From the NCBI GenBank assembly GCA_026874595.1, contig JAPPUL010000019.1:1-64000 (forward strand): a stretch of 64,000 nucleotides of DNA, read 5' to 3'. Made by a program: the position numbers and the translations under genes. Each line of letters opens with the position of its first letter. Position 1 is the first letter of the stretch. Shown in pieces: positions 9,301 to 23,838 of the stretch. Source of the stretch: Sipunculus nudus. Its lineage: Eukaryota; Annelida; Sipuncula; Golfingiida; Sipunculidae. Under the pieces are notes generated by a model. That model was not told where the DNA came from, searched no databases, and worked only from the letters and a program-made list of their open reading frames with translations.

Positions 9301-12300
9301 CCGTCGCCGCAAGTGGCGGCAGGGTCCCTACGGTGGGCGGCCGGCGTGTGCAGCGGTGCGTGACGGCCTCTCCGGGCCCCATCTATGATCATACATGTTG
9401 GAGGCACAGTCACAACTTTATTGCTTGCCGGAAATCTTCGATTTTCGCAAGCTGGTTGGTCAGTCGCGGATGTCTGTTTGTCTGTTTGTTTGTTTGTTTG
9501 TTTGTCTGTCCAGTCTCTACAGGTCGCAATTTTCATCCCATCGCTTTCAAACTTTCACAGTTTGTGTAGAATCAAAAATGCAAGAAGCCTATTGTTTTTG
9601 GGCAATATAGGTCAAAGGTCAAGGTCAAGGTCATCAAAAGTTCCTAAAGTGCTCTTTTCTTCATATCTCCATTACTATTTGTCATAGCCACTTCAAACAT
9701 GGCTCCTTTTAATCGGCATTCCAAGGCCTTTCTTCTGATGTATATGTTGCTGAAATCTGCTGTTTCTATGGTTACACATTTTGGGGGAAATCTCATGATT
9801 TTCGAAAATAAAAGGCCTAATTTTTCTAACTTTGTCATTTTTAAAGCTAGAGATTCCTAGTTTTTTGCATCATATAGTACTAAATAAGCTTTTTATCATA
9901 CAAGTAAAAGTCTCGTAAAATCTCGCACCATTTCTCGTCAAACGAGAATTTTCGAGATTTCATTAGATATGGCTTACAGGTCGCATTTTTTAAACTATGA
10001 CTTTGAAAATGACATATTTTGTGTTGTTTAGAAATATCTCGAAATCAATTTTTCATTTTTTGGAAATAGCCACCAGGGGGCGTGGTACATGAAACACTGT
10101 AACATATCATTTTTCTGCAATATCTCAAAAAATATTAAACGTGACACCATTTTTTGGGTCGTATCTGAAACTAGGAACATTGGCTTATCCCTTCGCACAT
10201 GTTGCTTTGTGCTGCCGTTACCATGGTTACCAAATTTTGGGGTAAAACTTGACAATCTGAAAATTCGGAGTTTTCCAGCTTCTCTCTCTGTTGATATTTG
10301 CGATAGAAAGGTCTGGTGTTTGGCGTTAGACAGCATCCCTCTAGTTCTTAGTCATTCAATCGCAAGTCTCGTCATATCTCGCACCGTTTCTCGTGAAACG
10401 AGAACACGTGACCATTCAAAGAAATGCCTATAATTATGTCATTTTTCACGCTACAGACACATGGTTTGCAGCGCTGGATAGCGGCTGACACTCGCAGTCA
10501 CATTCAGGGGTCACATTGTTAGTCTCGTCAAATCTCGCGCCGTTTTTCGCCAAACCACGAAGACACGTGCCGTCGCCGCAAGTGGCGGCAGGGTCCCTAC
10601 GGTGGGCGGCCGGCGTGTGCAGCGGTGCGTGACGGCCTCTCCGGGCCCCATCTATGATCATACATGTTGGAGGCACAGTCACAACTTTATTGCTTGCCGG
10701 AAATCTTCGATTTTCGCAAGCTGGTTGGTCAGTCGCGGATGTCTGTTTGTCTGTTTGTTTGTTTGTTTGTTTGTCTGTCCAGTCTCTACAGGTCGCAATT
10801 TTCATCCCATCGCTTTCAAACTTTCACAGTTTGTGTAGAATCAAAAATGCAAGAAGCCTATTGTTTTTGGGCAATATAGGTCAAAGGTCAAGGTCAAGGT
10901 CATCAAAAGTTCCTAAAGTGCTCTTTTCTTCATATCTCCATTACTATTTGTCATAGCCACTTCAAACATGGCTCCTTTTAATCGGCATTCCAAGGCCTTT
11001 CTTCTGATGTATATGTTGCTGAAATCTGCTGTTTCTATGGTTACACATTTTGGGGGAAATCTCATGATTTTCGAAAATAAAAGGCCTAATTTTTCTAACT
11101 TTGTCATTTTTAAAGCTAGAGATTCCTAGTTTTTTGCATCATATAGTACTAAATAAGCTTTTTATCATACAAGTAAAAGTCTCGTAAAATCTCGCACCAT
11201 TTCTCGTCAAACGAGAATTTTCGAGATTTCATTAGATATGGCTTACAGGTCGCATTTTTTAAACTATGACTTTGAAAATGACATATTTTGTGTTGTTTAG
11301 AAATATCTCGAAATCAATTTTTCATTTTTTGGAAATAGCCACCAGGGGGCGTGGTACATGAAACACTGTAACATATCATTTTTCTGCAATATCTCAAAAA
11401 ATATTAAACGTGACACCATTTTTTGGGTCGTATCTGAAACTAGGAACATTGGCTTATCCCTTCGCACATGTTGCTTTGTGCTGCCGTTACCATGGTTACC
11501 AAATTTTGGGGTAAAACTTGACAATCTGAAAATTCGGAGTTTTCCAGCTTCTCTCTCTGTTGATATTTGCGATAGAAAGGTCTGGTGTTTGGCGTTAGAC
11601 AGCATCCCTCTAGTTCTTAGTCATTCAATCGCAAGTCTCGTCATATCTCGCACCGTTTCTCGTGAAACGAGAACACGTGACCATTCAAAGAAATGCCTAT
11701 AATTATGTCATTTTTCACGCTACAGACACATGGTTTGCAGCGCTGGATAGCGGCTGACACTCGCAGTCACATTCAGGGGTCACATTGTTAGTCTCGTCAA
11801 ATCTCGCGCCGTTTTTCGCCAAACCACGAAGACACGTGCCGTCGCCGCAAGTGGCGGCAGGGTCCCTACGGTGGGCGGCCGGCGTGTGCAGCGGTGCGTG
11901 ACGGCCTCTCCGGGCCCCATCTATGATCATACATGTTGGAGGCACAGTCACAACTTTATTGCTTGCCGGAAATCTTCGATTTTCGCAAGCTGGTTGGTCA
12001 GTCGCGGATGTCTGTTTGTCTGTTTGTTTGTTTGTTTGTTTGTCTGTCCAGTCTCTACAGGTCGCAATTTTCATCCCATCGCTTTCAAACTTTCACAGTT
12101 TGTGTAGAATCAAAAATGCAAGAAGCCTATTGTTTTTGGGCAATATAGGTCAAAGGTCAAGGTCAAGGTCATCAAAAGTTCCTAAAGTGCTCTTTTCTTC
12201 ATATCTCCATTACTATTTGTCATAGCCACTTCAAACATGGCTCCTTTTAATCGGCATTCCAAGGCCTTTCTTCTGATGTATATGTTGCTGAAATCTGCTG

Positions 12301-13685
12301 TTTCTATGGTTACACATTTTGGGGGAAATCTCATGATTTTCGAAAATAAAAGGCCTAATTTTTCTAACTTTGTCATTTTTAAAGCTAGAGATTCCTAGTT
12401 TTTTGCATCATATAGTACTAAATAAGCTTTTTATCATACAAGTAAAAGTCTCGTAAAATCTCGCACCATTTCTCGTCAAACGAGAATTTTCGAGATTTCA
12501 TTAGATATGGCTTACAGGTCGCATTTTTTAAACTATGACTTTGAAAATGACATATTTTGTGTTGTTTAGAAATATCTCGAAATCAATTTTTCATTTTTTG
12601 GAAATAGCCACCAGGGGGCGTGGTACATGAAACACTGTAACATATCATTTTTCTGCAATATCTCAAAAAATATTAAACGTGACACCATTTTTTGGGTCGT
12701 ATCTGAAACTAGGAACATTGGCTTATCCCTTCGCACATGTTGCTTTGTGCTGCCGTTACCATGGTTACCAAATTTTGGGGTAAAACTTGACAATCTGAAA
12801 ATTCGGAGTTTTCCAGCTTCTCTCTCTGTTGATATTTGCGATAGAAAGGTCTGGTGTTTGGCGTTAGACAGCATCCCTCTAGTTCTTAGTCATTCAATCG
12901 CAAGTCTCGTCATATCTCGCACCGTTTCTCGTGAAACGAGAACACGTGACCATTCAAAGAAATGCCTATAATTATGTCATTTTTCACGCTACAGACACAT
13001 GGTTTGCAGCGCTGGATAGCGGCTGACACTCGCAGTCACATTCAGGGGTCACATTGTTAGTCTCGTCAAATCTCGCGCCGTTTTTCGCCAAACCACGAAG
13101 ACACGTGCCGTCGCCGCAAGTGGCGGCAGGGTCCCTACGGTGGGCGGCCGGCGTGTGCAGCGGTGCGTGACGGCCTCTCCGGGCCCCATCTATGATCATA
13201 CATGTTGGAGGCACAGTCACAACTTTATTGCTTGCCGGAAATCTTCGATTTTCGCAAGCTGGTTGGTCAGTCGCGGATGTCTGTTTGTCTGTTTGTTTGT
13301 TTGTTTGTTTGTCTGTCCAGTCTCTACAGGTCGCAATTTTCATCCCATCGCTTTCAAACTTTCACAGTTTGTGTAGAATCAAAAATGCAAGAAGCCTATT
13401 GTTTTTGGGCAATATAGGTCAAAGGTCAAGGTCAAGGTCATCAAAAGTTCCTAAAGTGCTCTTTTCTTCATATCTCCATTACTATTTGTCATAGCCACTT
13501 CAAACATGGCTCCTTTTAATCGGCATTCCAAGGCCTTTCTTCTGATGTATATGTTGCTGAAATCTGCTGTTTCTATGGTTACACATTTTGGGGGAAATCT
13601 CATGATTTTCGAAAATAAAAGGCCTAATTTTTCTAACTTTGTCATTTTTAAAGCTAGAGATTCCTAGTTTTTTGCATCATATAGT

Positions 13686-13686
13686 C
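13686..13686 (+). other. Single-base variant A to C in monomer 11
   Basis: ATAGTCCTAAAT replaces ATAGTACTAAAT at base 991 of the monomer. The same change recurs at 23838 in monomer 19 and in no other copy I checked. Confidence 0.85.
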
Positions 13687-16600
13687 CTAAATAAGCTTTT
13701 TATCATACAAGTAAAAGTCTCGTAAAATCTCGCACCATTTCTCGTCAAACGAGAATTTTCGAGATTTCATTAGATATGGCTTACAGGTCGCATTTTTTAA
13801 ACTATGACTTTGAAAATGACATATTTTGTGTTGTTTAGAAATATCTCGAAATCAATTTTTCATTTTTTGGAAATAGCCACCAGGGGGCGTGGTACATGAA
13901 ACACTGTAACATATCATTTTTCTGCAATATCTCAAAAAATATTAAACGTGACACCATTTTTTGGGTCGTATCTGAAACTAGGAACATTGGCTTATCCCTT
14001 CGCACATGTTGCTTTGTGCTGCCGTTACCATGGTTACCAAATTTTGGGGTAAAACTTGACAATCTGAAAATTCGGAGTTTTCCAGCTTCTCTCTCTGTTG
14101 ATATTTGCGATAGAAAGGTCTGGTGTTTGGCGTTAGACAGCATCCCTCTAGTTCTTAGTCATTCAATCGCAAGTCTCGTCATATCTCGCACCGTTTCTCG
14201 TGAAACGAGAACACGTGACCATTCAAAGAAATGCCTATAATTATGTCATTTTTCACGCTACAGACACATGGTTTGCAGCGCTGGATAGCGGCTGACACTC
14301 GCAGTCACATTCAGGGGTCACATTGTTAGTCTCGTCAAATCTCGCGCCGTTTTTCGCCAAACCACGAAGACACGTGCCGTCGCCGCAAGTGGCGGCAGGG
14401 TCCCTACGGTGGGCGGCCGGCGTGTGCAGCGGTGCGTGACGGCCTCTCCGGGCCCCATCTATGATCATACATGTTGGAGGCACAGTCACAACTTTATTGC
14501 TTGCCGGAAATCTTCGATTTTCGCAAGCTGGTTGGTCAGTCGCGGATGTCTGTTTGTCTGTTTGTTTGTTTGTTTGTTTGTCTGTCCAGTCTCTACAGGT
14601 CGCAATTTTCATCCCATCGCTTTCAAACTTTCACAGTTTGTGTAGAATCAAAAATGCAAGAAGCCTATTGTTTTTGGGCAATATAGGTCAAAGGTCAAGG
14701 TCAAGGTCATCAAAAGTTCCTAAAGTGCTCTTTTCTTCATATCTCCATTACTATTTGTCATAGCCACTTCAAACATGGCTCCTTTTAATCGGCATTCCAA
14801 GGCCTTTCTTCTGATGTATATGTTGCTGAAATCTGCTGTTTCTATGGTTACACATTTTGGGGGAAATCTCATGATTTTCGAAAATAAAAGGCCTAATTTT
14901 TCTAACTTTGTCATTTTTAAAGCTAGAGATTCCTAGTTTTTTGCATCATATAGTACTAAATAAGCTTTTTATCATACAAGTAAAAGTCTCGTAAAATCTC
15001 GCACCATTTCTCGTCAAACGAGAATTTTCGAGATTTCATTAGATATGGCTTACAGGTCGCATTTTTTAAACTATGACTTTGAAAATGACATATTTTGTGT
15101 TGTTTAGAAATATCTCGAAATCAATTTTTCATTTTTTGGAAATAGCCACCAGGGGGCGTGGTACATGAAACACTGTAACATATCATTTTTCTGCAATATC
15201 TCAAAAAATATTAAACGTGACACCATTTTTTGGGTCGTATCTGAAACTAGGAACATTGGCTTATCCCTTCGCACATGTTGCTTTGTGCTGCCGTTACCAT
15301 GGTTACCAAATTTTGGGGTAAAACTTGACAATCTGAAAATTCGGAGTTTTCCAGCTTCTCTCTCTGTTGATATTTGCGATAGAAAGGTCTGGTGTTTGGC
15401 GTTAGACAGCATCCCTCTAGTTCTTAGTCATTCAATCGCAAGTCTCGTCATATCTCGCACCGTTTCTCGTGAAACGAGAACACGTGACCATTCAAAGAAA
15501 TGCCTATAATTATGTCATTTTTCACGCTACAGACACATGGTTTGCAGCGCTGGATAGCGGCTGACACTCGCAGTCACATTCAGGGGTCACATTGTTAGTC
15601 TCGTCAAATCTCGCGCCGTTTTTCGCCAAACCACGAAGACACGTGCCGTCGCCGCAAGTGGCGGCAGGGTCCCTACGGTGGGCGGCCGGCGTGTGCAGCG
15701 GTGCGTGACGGCCTCTCCGGGCCCCATCTATGATCATACATGTTGGAGGCACAGTCACAACTTTATTGCTTGCCGGAAATCTTCGATTTTCGCAAGCTGG
15801 TTGGTCAGTCGCGGATGTCTGTTTGTCTGTTTGTTTGTTTGTTTGTTTGTCTGTCCAGTCTCTACAGGTCGCAATTTTCATCCCATCGCTTTCAAACTTT
15901 CACAGTTTGTGTAGAATCAAAAATGCAAGAAGCCTATTGTTTTTGGGCAATATAGGTCAAAGGTCAAGGTCAAGGTCATCAAAAGTTCCTAAAGTGCTCT
16001 TTTCTTCATATCTCCATTACTATTTGTCATAGCCACTTCAAACATGGCTCCTTTTAATCGGCATTCCAAGGCCTTTCTTCTGATGTATATGTTGCTGAAA
16101 TCTGCTGTTTCTATGGTTACACATTTTGGGGGAAATCTCATGATTTTCGAAAATAAAAGGCCTAATTTTTCTAACTTTGTCATTTTTAAAGCTAGAGATT
16201 CCTAGTTTTTTGCATCATATAGTACTAAATAAGCTTTTTATCATACAAGTAAAAGTCTCGTAAAATCTCGCACCATTTCTCGTCAAACGAGAATTTTCGA
16301 GATTTCATTAGATATGGCTTACAGGTCGCATTTTTTAAACTATGACTTTGAAAATGACATATTTTGTGTTGTTTAGAAATATCTCGAAATCAATTTTTCA
16401 TTTTTTGGAAATAGCCACCAGGGGGCGTGGTACATGAAACACTGTAACATATCATTTTTCTGCAATATCTCAAAAAATATTAAACGTGACACCATTTTTT
16501 GGGTCGTATCTGAAACTAGGAACATTGGCTTATCCCTTCGCACATGTTGCTTTGTGCTGCCGTTACCATGGTTACCAAATTTTGGGGTAAAACTTGACAA

Positions 16601-19600
16601 TCTGAAAATTCGGAGTTTTCCAGCTTCTCTCTCTGTTGATATTTGCGATAGAAAGGTCTGGTGTTTGGCGTTAGACAGCATCCCTCTAGTTCTTAGTCAT
16701 TCAATCGCAAGTCTCGTCATATCTCGCACCGTTTCTCGTGAAACGAGAACACGTGACCATTCAAAGAAATGCCTATAATTATGTCATTTTTCACGCTACA
16801 GACACATGGTTTGCAGCGCTGGATAGCGGCTGACACTCGCAGTCACATTCAGGGGTCACATTGTTAGTCTCGTCAAATCTCGCGCCGTTTTTCGCCAAAC
16901 CACGAAGACACGTGCCGTCGCCGCAAGTGGCGGCAGGGTCCCTACGGTGGGCGGCCGGCGTGTGCAGCGGTGCGTGACGGCCTCTCCGGGCCCCATCTAT
17001 GATCATACATGTTGGAGGCACAGTCACAACTTTATTGCTTGCCGGAAATCTTCGATTTTCGCAAGCTGGTTGGTCAGTCGCGGATGTCTGTTTGTCTGTT
17101 TGTTTGTTTGTTTGTTTGTCTGTCCAGTCTCTACAGGTCGCAATTTTCATCCCATCGCTTTCAAACTTTCACAGTTTGTGTAGAATCAAAAATGCAAGAA
17201 GCCTATTGTTTTTGGGCAATATAGGTCAAAGGTCAAGGTCAAGGTCATCAAAAGTTCCTAAAGTGCTCTTTTCTTCATATCTCCATTACTATTTGTCATA
17301 GCCACTTCAAACATGGCTCCTTTTAATCGGCATTCCAAGGCCTTTCTTCTGATGTATATGTTGCTGAAATCTGCTGTTTCTATGGTTACACATTTTGGGG
17401 GAAATCTCATGATTTTCGAAAATAAAAGGCCTAATTTTTCTAACTTTGTCATTTTTAAAGCTAGAGATTCCTAGTTTTTTGCATCATATAGTACTAAATA
17501 AGCTTTTTATCATACAAGTAAAAGTCTCGTAAAATCTCGCACCATTTCTCGTCAAACGAGAATTTTCGAGATTTCATTAGATATGGCTTACAGGTCGCAT
17601 TTTTTAAACTATGACTTTGAAAATGACATATTTTGTGTTGTTTAGAAATATCTCGAAATCAATTTTTCATTTTTTGGAAATAGCCACCAGGGGGCGTGGT
17701 ACATGAAACACTGTAACATATCATTTTTCTGCAATATCTCAAAAAATATTAAACGTGACACCATTTTTTGGGTCGTATCTGAAACTAGGAACATTGGCTT
17801 ATCCCTTCGCACATGTTGCTTTGTGCTGCCGTTACCATGGTTACCAAATTTTGGGGTAAAACTTGACAATCTGAAAATTCGGAGTTTTCCAGCTTCTCTC
17901 TCTGTTGATATTTGCGATAGAAAGGTCTGGTGTTTGGCGTTAGACAGCATCCCTCTAGTTCTTAGTCATTCAATCGCAAGTCTCGTCATATCTCGCACCG
18001 TTTCTCGTGAAACGAGAACACGTGACCATTCAAAGAAATGCCTATAATTATGTCATTTTTCACGCTACAGACACATGGTTTGCAGCGCTGGATAGCGGCT
18101 GACACTCGCAGTCACATTCAGGGGTCACATTGTTAGTCTCGTCAAATCTCGCGCCGTTTTTCGCCAAACCACGAAGACACGTGCCGTCGCCGCAAGTGGC
18201 GGCAGGGTCCCTACGGTGGGCGGCCGGCGTGTGCAGCGGTGCGTGACGGCCTCTCCGGGCCCCATCTATGATCATACATGTTGGAGGCACAGTCACAACT
18301 TTATTGCTTGCCGGAAATCTTCGATTTTCGCAAGCTGGTTGGTCAGTCGCGGATGTCTGTTTGTCTGTTTGTTTGTTTGTTTGTTTGTCTGTCCAGTCTC
18401 TACAGGTCGCAATTTTCATCCCATCGCTTTCAAACTTTCACAGTTTGTGTAGAATCAAAAATGCAAGAAGCCTATTGTTTTTGGGCAATATAGGTCAAAG
18501 GTCAAGGTCAAGGTCATCAAAAGTTCCTAAAGTGCTCTTTTCTTCATATCTCCATTACTATTTGTCATAGCCACTTCAAACATGGCTCCTTTTAATCGGC
18601 ATTCCAAGGCCTTTCTTCTGATGTATATGTTGCTGAAATCTGCTGTTTCTATGGTTACACATTTTGGGGGAAATCTCATGATTTTCGAAAATAAAAGGCC
18701 TAATTTTTCTAACTTTGTCATTTTTAAAGCTAGAGATTCCTAGTTTTTTGCATCATATAGTACTAAATAAGCTTTTTATCATACAAGTAAAAGTCTCGTA
18801 AAATCTCGCACCATTTCTCGTCAAACGAGAATTTTCGAGATTTCATTAGATATGGCTTACAGGTCGCATTTTTTAAACTATGACTTTGAAAATGACATAT
18901 TTTGTGTTGTTTAGAAATATCTCGAAATCAATTTTTCATTTTTTGGAAATAGCCACCAGGGGGCGTGGTACATGAAACACTGTAACATATCATTTTTCTG
19001 CAATATCTCAAAAAATATTAAACGTGACACCATTTTTTGGGTCGTATCTGAAACTAGGAACATTGGCTTATCCCTTCGCACATGTTGCTTTGTGCTGCCG
19101 TTACCATGGTTACCAAATTTTGGGGTAAAACTTGACAATCTGAAAATTCGGAGTTTTCCAGCTTCTCTCTCTGTTGATATTTGCGATAGAAAGGTCTGGT
19201 GTTTGGCGTTAGACAGCATCCCTCTAGTTCTTAGTCATTCAATCGCAAGTCTCGTCATATCTCGCACCGTTTCTCGTGAAACGAGAACACGTGACCATTC
19301 AAAGAAATGCCTATAATTATGTCATTTTTCACGCTACAGACACATGGTTTGCAGCGCTGGATAGCGGCTGACACTCGCAGTCACATTCAGGGGTCACATT
19401 GTTAGTCTCGTCAAATCTCGCGCCGTTTTTCGCCAAACCACGAAGACACGTGCCGTCGCCGCAAGTGGCGGCAGGGTCCCTACGGTGGGCGGCCGGCGTG
19501 TGCAGCGGTGCGTGACGGCCTCTCCGGGCCCCATCTATGATCATACATGTTGGAGGCACAGTCACAACTTTATTGCTTGCCGGAAATCTTCGATTTTCGC

Positions 19601-22600
19601 AAGCTGGTTGGTCAGTCGCGGATGTCTGTTTGTCTGTTTGTTTGTTTGTTTGTTTGTCTGTCCAGTCTCTACAGGTCGCAATTTTCATCCCATCGCTTTC
19701 AAACTTTCACAGTTTGTGTAGAATCAAAAATGCAAGAAGCCTATTGTTTTTGGGCAATATAGGTCAAAGGTCAAGGTCAAGGTCATCAAAAGTTCCTAAA
19801 GTGCTCTTTTCTTCATATCTCCATTACTATTTGTCATAGCCACTTCAAACATGGCTCCTTTTAATCGGCATTCCAAGGCCTTTCTTCTGATGTATATGTT
19901 GCTGAAATCTGCTGTTTCTATGGTTACACATTTTGGGGGAAATCTCATGATTTTCGAAAATAAAAGGCCTAATTTTTCTAACTTTGTCATTTTTAAAGCT
20001 AGAGATTCCTAGTTTTTTGCATCATATAGTACTAAATAAGCTTTTTATCATACAAGTAAAAGTCTCGTAAAATCTCGCACCATTTCTCGTCAAACGAGAA
20101 TTTTCGAGATTTCATTAGATATGGCTTACAGGTCGCATTTTTTAAACTATGACTTTGAAAATGACATATTTTGTGTTGTTTAGAAATATCTCGAAATCAA
20201 TTTTTCATTTTTTGGAAATAGCCACCAGGGGGCGTGGTACATGAAACACTGTAACATATCATTTTTCTGCAATATCTCAAAAAATATTAAACGTGACACC
20301 ATTTTTTGGGTCGTATCTGAAACTAGGAACATTGGCTTATCCCTTCGCACATGTTGCTTTGTGCTGCCGTTACCATGGTTACCAAATTTTGGGGTAAAAC
20401 TTGACAATCTGAAAATTCGGAGTTTTCCAGCTTCTCTCTCTGTTGATATTTGCGATAGAAAGGTCTGGTGTTTGGCGTTAGACAGCATCCCTCTAGTTCT
20501 TAGTCATTCAATCGCAAGTCTCGTCATATCTCGCACCGTTTCTCGTGAAACGAGAACACGTGACCATTCAAAGAAATGCCTATAATTATGTCATTTTTCA
20601 CGCTACAGACACATGGTTTGCAGCGCTGGATAGCGGCTGACACTCGCAGTCACATTCAGGGGTCACATTGTTAGTCTCGTCAAATCTCGCGCCGTTTTTC
20701 GCCAAACCACGAAGACACGTGCCGTCGCCGCAAGTGGCGGCAGGGTCCCTACGGTGGGCGGCCGGCGTGTGCAGCGGTGCGTGACGGCCTCTCCGGGCCC
20801 CATCTATGATCATACATGTTGGAGGCACAGTCACAACTTTATTGCTTGCCGGAAATCTTCGATTTTCGCAAGCTGGTTGGTCAGTCGCGGATGTCTGTTT
20901 GTCTGTTTGTTTGTTTGTTTGTTTGTCTGTCCAGTCTCTACAGGTCGCAATTTTCATCCCATCGCTTTCAAACTTTCACAGTTTGTGTAGAATCAAAAAT
21001 GCAAGAAGCCTATTGTTTTTGGGCAATATAGGTCAAAGGTCAAGGTCAAGGTCATCAAAAGTTCCTAAAGTGCTCTTTTCTTCATATCTCCATTACTATT
21101 TGTCATAGCCACTTCAAACATGGCTCCTTTTAATCGGCATTCCAAGGCCTTTCTTCTGATGTATATGTTGCTGAAATCTGCTGTTTCTATGGTTACACAT
21201 TTTGGGGGAAATCTCATGATTTTCGAAAATAAAAGGCCTAATTTTTCTAACTTTGTCATTTTTAAAGCTAGAGATTCCTAGTTTTTTGCATCATATAGTA
21301 CTAAATAAGCTTTTTATCATACAAGTAAAAGTCTCGTAAAATCTCGCACCATTTCTCGTCAAACGAGAATTTTCGAGATTTCATTAGATATGGCTTACAG
21401 GTCGCATTTTTTAAACTATGACTTTGAAAATGACATATTTTGTGTTGTTTAGAAATATCTCGAAATCAATTTTTCATTTTTTGGAAATAGCCACCAGGGG
21501 GCGTGGTACATGAAACACTGTAACATATCATTTTTCTGCAATATCTCAAAAAATATTAAACGTGACACCATTTTTTGGGTCGTATCTGAAACTAGGAACA
21601 TTGGCTTATCCCTTCGCACATGTTGCTTTGTGCTGCCGTTACCATGGTTACCAAATTTTGGGGTAAAACTTGACAATCTGAAAATTCGGAGTTTTCCAGC
21701 TTCTCTCTCTGTTGATATTTGCGATAGAAAGGTCTGGTGTTTGGCGTTAGACAGCATCCCTCTAGTTCTTAGTCATTCAATCGCAAGTCTCGTCATATCT
21801 CGCACCGTTTCTCGTGAAACGAGAACACGTGACCATTCAAAGAAATGCCTATAATTATGTCATTTTTCACGCTACAGACACATGGTTTGCAGCGCTGGAT
21901 AGCGGCTGACACTCGCAGTCACATTCAGGGGTCACATTGTTAGTCTCGTCAAATCTCGCGCCGTTTTTCGCCAAACCACGAAGACACGTGCCGTCGCCGC
22001 AAGTGGCGGCAGGGTCCCTACGGTGGGCGGCCGGCGTGTGCAGCGGTGCGTGACGGCCTCTCCGGGCCCCATCTATGATCATACATGTTGGAGGCACAGT
22101 CACAACTTTATTGCTTGCCGGAAATCTTCGATTTTCGCAAGCTGGTTGGTCAGTCGCGGATGTCTGTTTGTCTGTTTGTTTGTTTGTTTGTTTGTCTGTC
22201 CAGTCTCTACAGGTCGCAATTTTCATCCCATCGCTTTCAAACTTTCACAGTTTGTGTAGAATCAAAAATGCAAGAAGCCTATTGTTTTTGGGCAATATAG
22301 GTCAAAGGTCAAGGTCAAGGTCATCAAAAGTTCCTAAAGTGCTCTTTTCTTCATATCTCCATTACTATTTGTCATAGCCACTTCAAACATGGCTCCTTTT
22401 AATCGGCATTCCAAGGCCTTTCTTCTGATGTATATGTTGCTGAAATCTGCTGTTTCTATGGTTACACATTTTGGGGGAAATCTCATGATTTTCGAAAATA
22501 AAAGGCCTAATTTTTCTAACTTTGTCATTTTTAAAGCTAGAGATTCCTAGTTTTTTGCATCATATAGTACTAAATAAGCTTTTTATCATACAAGTAAAAG

Positions 22601-23837
22601 TCTCGTAAAATCTCGCACCATTTCTCGTCAAACGAGAATTTTCGAGATTTCATTAGATATGGCTTACAGGTCGCATTTTTTAAACTATGACTTTGAAAAT
22701 GACATATTTTGTGTTGTTTAGAAATATCTCGAAATCAATTTTTCATTTTTTGGAAATAGCCACCAGGGGGCGTGGTACATGAAACACTGTAACATATCAT
22801 TTTTCTGCAATATCTCAAAAAATATTAAACGTGACACCATTTTTTGGGTCGTATCTGAAACTAGGAACATTGGCTTATCCCTTCGCACATGTTGCTTTGT
22901 GCTGCCGTTACCATGGTTACCAAATTTTGGGGTAAAACTTGACAATCTGAAAATTCGGAGTTTTCCAGCTTCTCTCTCTGTTGATATTTGCGATAGAAAG
23001 GTCTGGTGTTTGGCGTTAGACAGCATCCCTCTAGTTCTTAGTCATTCAATCGCAAGTCTCGTCATATCTCGCACCGTTTCTCGTGAAACGAGAACACGTG
23101 ACCATTCAAAGAAATGCCTATAATTATGTCATTTTTCACGCTACAGACACATGGTTTGCAGCGCTGGATAGCGGCTGACACTCGCAGTCACATTCAGGGG
23201 TCACATTGTTAGTCTCGTCAAATCTCGCGCCGTTTTTCGCCAAACCACGAAGACACGTGCCGTCGCCGCAAGTGGCGGCAGGGTCCCTACGGTGGGCGGC
23301 CGGCGTGTGCAGCGGTGCGTGACGGCCTCTCCGGGCCCCATCTATGATCATACATGTTGGAGGCACAGTCACAACTTTATTGCTTGCCGGAAATCTTCGA
23401 TTTTCGCAAGCTGGTTGGTCAGTCGCGGATGTCTGTTTGTCTGTTTGTTTGTTTGTTTGTTTGTCTGTCCAGTCTCTACAGGTCGCAATTTTCATCCCAT
23501 CGCTTTCAAACTTTCACAGTTTGTGTAGAATCAAAAATGCAAGAAGCCTATTGTTTTTGGGCAATATAGGTCAAAGGTCAAGGTCAAGGTCATCAAAAGT
23601 TCCTAAAGTGCTCTTTTCTTCATATCTCCATTACTATTTGTCATAGCCACTTCAAACATGGCTCCTTTTAATCGGCATTCCAAGGCCTTTCTTCTGATGT
23701 ATATGTTGCTGAAATCTGCTGTTTCTATGGTTACACATTTTGGGGGAAATCTCATGATTTTCGAAAATAAAAGGCCTAATTTTTCTAACTTTGTCATTTT
23801 TAAAGCTAGAGATTCCTAGTTTTTTGCATCATATAGT

Positions 23838-23838
23838 C
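23838..23838 (+). other. Same A to C variant in monomer 19
   Basis: Identical in position and base to the variant at 13686, exactly eight monomers (10,152 bp) away. The equivalent bases in monomers 3 and 27 are normal, so it is not part of a regular eight-copy higher-order repeat. Confidence 0.85.
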
